Shown: positions 62,559 to 64,000 of the stretch, one piece after another
Position numbering within the stretch: position 1 is the first letter of the stretch
Layout: every line of letters begins with the position of its first letter
Assembly: GCA_964630595.1 (NCBI GenBank)
Contig: CAZVVT010000001.1
Coordinates: forward strand, 372,001-436,000
DNA length: 64,000 nt
Reading direction: 5' to 3'
Origin: CAZVVT01 sp964630595
Lineage (GTDB): Bacteria > Chlamydiota > Chlamydiia > Chlamydiales > VFKH01
Position numbers and translations under genes: made by a program
Notes under the pieces: generated by a model
Told to the model about the DNA's origin: nothing
Database searches by the model: none
The model's input: only the letters and a program-made list of their open reading frames with translations

Positions 62559-63179
62559 ATGAACACTAAATTAGGTGGGTTAAAAACGAAAGAATTAACT
62601 CGCTCAACCCTCATTGTATTTTCCACTGAATTGGAGGCCAAAGCCACCATCGATTGCCTCGGTGCAAAGGGGCGAGGGCACCTGCGCTGGTTTCCCGGCG
62701 GAGCGGTGATGATCTGCGGCATGGGCTCCATCAACGCAGCCGCCCGCATCCTGGAAGTGGGCCACTGTTTCGACCAAATTTGGAATATCGGTATTGCAGG
62801 AGCTTTGAAACCTCTGCAAGGAATTCATCCTGTAGGGCGCATCGAAAAGCTCAAAAGCCTGCCAGCAACGACAAGCGCTCATAGCCATCAGTTCTTCGAC
62901 AAACTTCACCCCGCACAGCACATCGGCGAGGGGCTAACGCTTGTCACCAGCGATTTCCCCATTTTTGACGAGACCCTGAAGTCCACTTTGTCCCATGATC
63001 TGGTCGACATGGAGGGCTGGGGCATTGCCTATGCCGCTTCGCTTTTACATAAACCTCTGAAGATGTGGAAAATGCCCTCCGACTCTGCCGGAGAAAACGA
63101 CCAGCACGCCCTTCACGCAAACCTTCAGGCGTGTGCTTTTACCATCGCGGATTTTGTGGAGAAACAGATCCATGCATAG
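62559..63179 (+). CDS. Nucleosidase, MTA/SAH or futalosine type
   Basis: 206 residues of the purine nucleoside phosphorylase-1 fold: IVFSTELEAKA, MICGMGSINAAARI, WNIGIAGALKPLQ, the metal-free acidic motif DLVDMEGWGIAYAA and a C-terminal SDSAGENDQ. Chlamydia trachomatis CT263 is this family and serves the futalosine menaquinone route; the same role is likely but MTA/SAH hydrolysis cannot be excluded. The only plausible ATG is 62559. Overlaps the VIT-like gene by eight bases. Confidence 0.75.
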   Translation: MNTKLGGLKTKELTRSTLIVFSTELEAKATIDCLGAKGRGHLRWFPGGAVMICGMGSINAAARILEVGHCFDQIWNIGIAGALKPLQGIHPVGRIEKLKSLPATTSAHSHQFFDKLHPAQHIGEGLTLVTSDFPIFDETLKSTLSHDLVDMEGWGIAYAASLLHKPLKMWKMPSDSAGENDQHALHANLQACAFTIADFVEKQIHA

Positions 63180-63864
63180 ACACTTTGACGACAAGTCCGC
63201 ATTGCAACACGTGCACGAAAAACGCCTTGAGGGGGTATTGAGCGAGCCCCATGGCAAGGAGCTCTCCGGGCTGCTTTTTGGCTTTGTCGACGGCTGCCGG
63301 ATGACAGCGGGCTTTCTTCTCATCGCCTCTTTCGCCTTAGACTGGAAAACGGGGCTCATCACCTCACTGGCTCTCTTGATTCTGCTAGCAGGCCGCTCTG
63401 CCCTACTCGGCAAAGAGCGCTTAGAGCGCCTGCACACGATGGCAGAACAGGAGCGCTACGAGATCGAACACCACCGCGGACAAGAACGCGAGGAGCTAAA
63501 AGCGCTTTATTCGACCAAAGGCTTTAAGGGCGAGCTGCTCGATAAGGTCGTCGATGTGCTCATGGCCGACGACAATCGCCTGCTGCGCGTCATGCTGGAA
63601 GAGGAGATGGGGCTTTCACTCGAAGCTTATGAGCATCCCTTAAAACAGGCCCTCTCCGTAGCCCTGGGCGGACTTCTTTCGATCGCGATCTGCATTCCCC
63701 TTCTCTTCGTAGAAAGACCCTGGCCACAAGTAGCTGCCCTTACACTCGTTGCGATCACCAGCGGTTGGGCAGCGAAAAGCGAAAAGAGCCCCATCATCAA
63801 CGCACTGATCTGGCAAGTTGCAGTGGTCTTGCTGGCCGGCATGCTGGTATACTTTATTTCCTGA
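63172..63864 (+). CDS. VIT1/CCC1-type iron/manganese transporter family protein
   Basis: 230 residues. First two helices (GLLFGFVDGCRMTAGFLLIASF; LITSLALLILLAGRSALL), then a cytosolic charged insert (REELKALYSTKGFKGELLDKVVDVLMADD, MLEEEMGLSLEAYEHP) and three C-terminal helices, the layout of VIT/CCC1 proteins that move Fe2+ or Mn2+. ATG 63172 lies inside the previous stop. It overlaps the next gene by TGATG. Confidence 0.72.
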   Translation: MHRHFDDKSALQHVHEKRLEGVLSEPHGKELSGLLFGFVDGCRMTAGFLLIASFALDWKTGLITSLALLILLAGRSALLGKERLERLHTMAEQERYEIEHHRGQEREELKALYSTKGFKGELLDKVVDVLMADDNRLLRVMLEEEMGLSLEAYEHPLKQALSVALGGLLSIAICIPLLFVERPWPQVAALTLVAITSGWAAKSEKSPIINALIWQVAVVLLAGMLVYFIS

Positions 63865-64000
63865 TGAGCGTCCCTTACGTCTTTGACGAATTCTTTGAAT
63901 CTGGTCTAGAGGAGTCCAAGAGCCCCTTTTTAGAGCCGCGCTCCAAACGGTGGGGCAAGAACTTGCAGCTGAAGGCTTCAATTGTTGCAGCAGGCCTACT
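63864..64000 (+). CDS. Start of a gene cut by the right edge
   Basis: An open frame starts at ATG 63864 in a TGATG overlap with the VIT-type gene and reads MSVPYVFDEFFESG...EPRSKRWGKNLQLKASIVAAGLL to the edge. Only 45 residues are visible, the last ones turning hydrophobic, so probably a membrane protein. An N-terminal region of a metal P-type ATPase is conceivable given the metal-transporter neighbour, but I cannot support it. Confidence 0.45.
   Translation, partial: MSVPYVFDEFFESGLEESKSPFLEPRSKRWGKNLQLKASIVAAGL

Noticed and set aside
63133..63171. Upstream extension of the VIT-type gene
   Set aside because: It lies inside the nucleosidase gene; the internal ATG with overlap is the better start.

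Overview
The window comes from a member of the order Chlamydiales outside the classic Chlamydia genus. Three things point there. First, a cysteine-rich outer-membrane pair of the OmcA/OmcB type lies at 43355-45517. Second, blocks of gene order match what I recall of Chlamydia trachomatis: dnaX-ybaB-ptsI/ptsH, comEC, fused E1 alpha/beta-dnaJ-rpsU, rpsD, murJ-nfo, hemA-gyrB2-gyrA2-small ORF-rluD, lon, tsaB, rnz and xerC. Third, the glutamyl-tRNA reductase is short, as in chlamydiae. The base composition (about half G+C by eye) and the many non-core genes argue against Chlamydiaceae. No species can be named from sequence alone.

Layout. 1-5.6 kb: end of a hypothetical gene, dnaX-ybaB, and a convergent, tightly coupled hypothetical-hprK-ptsH-ptsI operon. 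5.6-9.1 kb: a long inverted repeat carrying the ndh promoter, ndh, comEC, hemH and tRNA-His. 9.1-19.8 kb: an accessory region with a proline-repeat protein, a possible transposase scrap, a very glycine-rich autotransporter and its secreted neighbour, unknown proteins, a decayed sulfotransferase, and a PI3/PI4-kinase-like protein. 19.8-30.6 kb: uppP-ftsK, a nucleotidyltransferase-like gene, a response-regulator/metallo-beta-lactamase operon, and the E1-dnaJ-rpsU / rpsD core. 30.6-38.4 kb: two tandem paralogues, murJ, nfo, asnS, more unknown genes and hemA. 38.5-45.6 kb: type II topoisomerase pair, rluD, omcA and omcB with strong terminators. 45.6-52 kb: two unknown membrane proteins and the lon-hldE-like-rhomboid-rnz operon. 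52-57.8 kb: tsaB-trhO-symporter-SIR2-like chain and a LigD split into three coupled genes. 57.8-64 kb: xerC, a TolC-EmrA-EmrB efflux operon, a futalosine/MTA-type nucleosidase, a VIT-type transporter and the start of one more gene.

Working together. Housekeeping genes sit in compact overlapping operons. Between these blocks lie single unknown genes, many likely lineage-specific and possibly host-directed. Ten of them start with Met-Ala followed by Ala, Gly or Val although their bodies mostly look unrelated. The strongest candidates for unusual biology are the PI4K-like kinase with its coupled small gene, the tandem paralogues carrying RVxF-like motifs, the SIR2-like gene coupled to a symporter, the three-gene LigD, and the inverted duplication of the ndh promoter/leader. 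I saw no CRISPR array, no rRNA and no intact insertion sequence.
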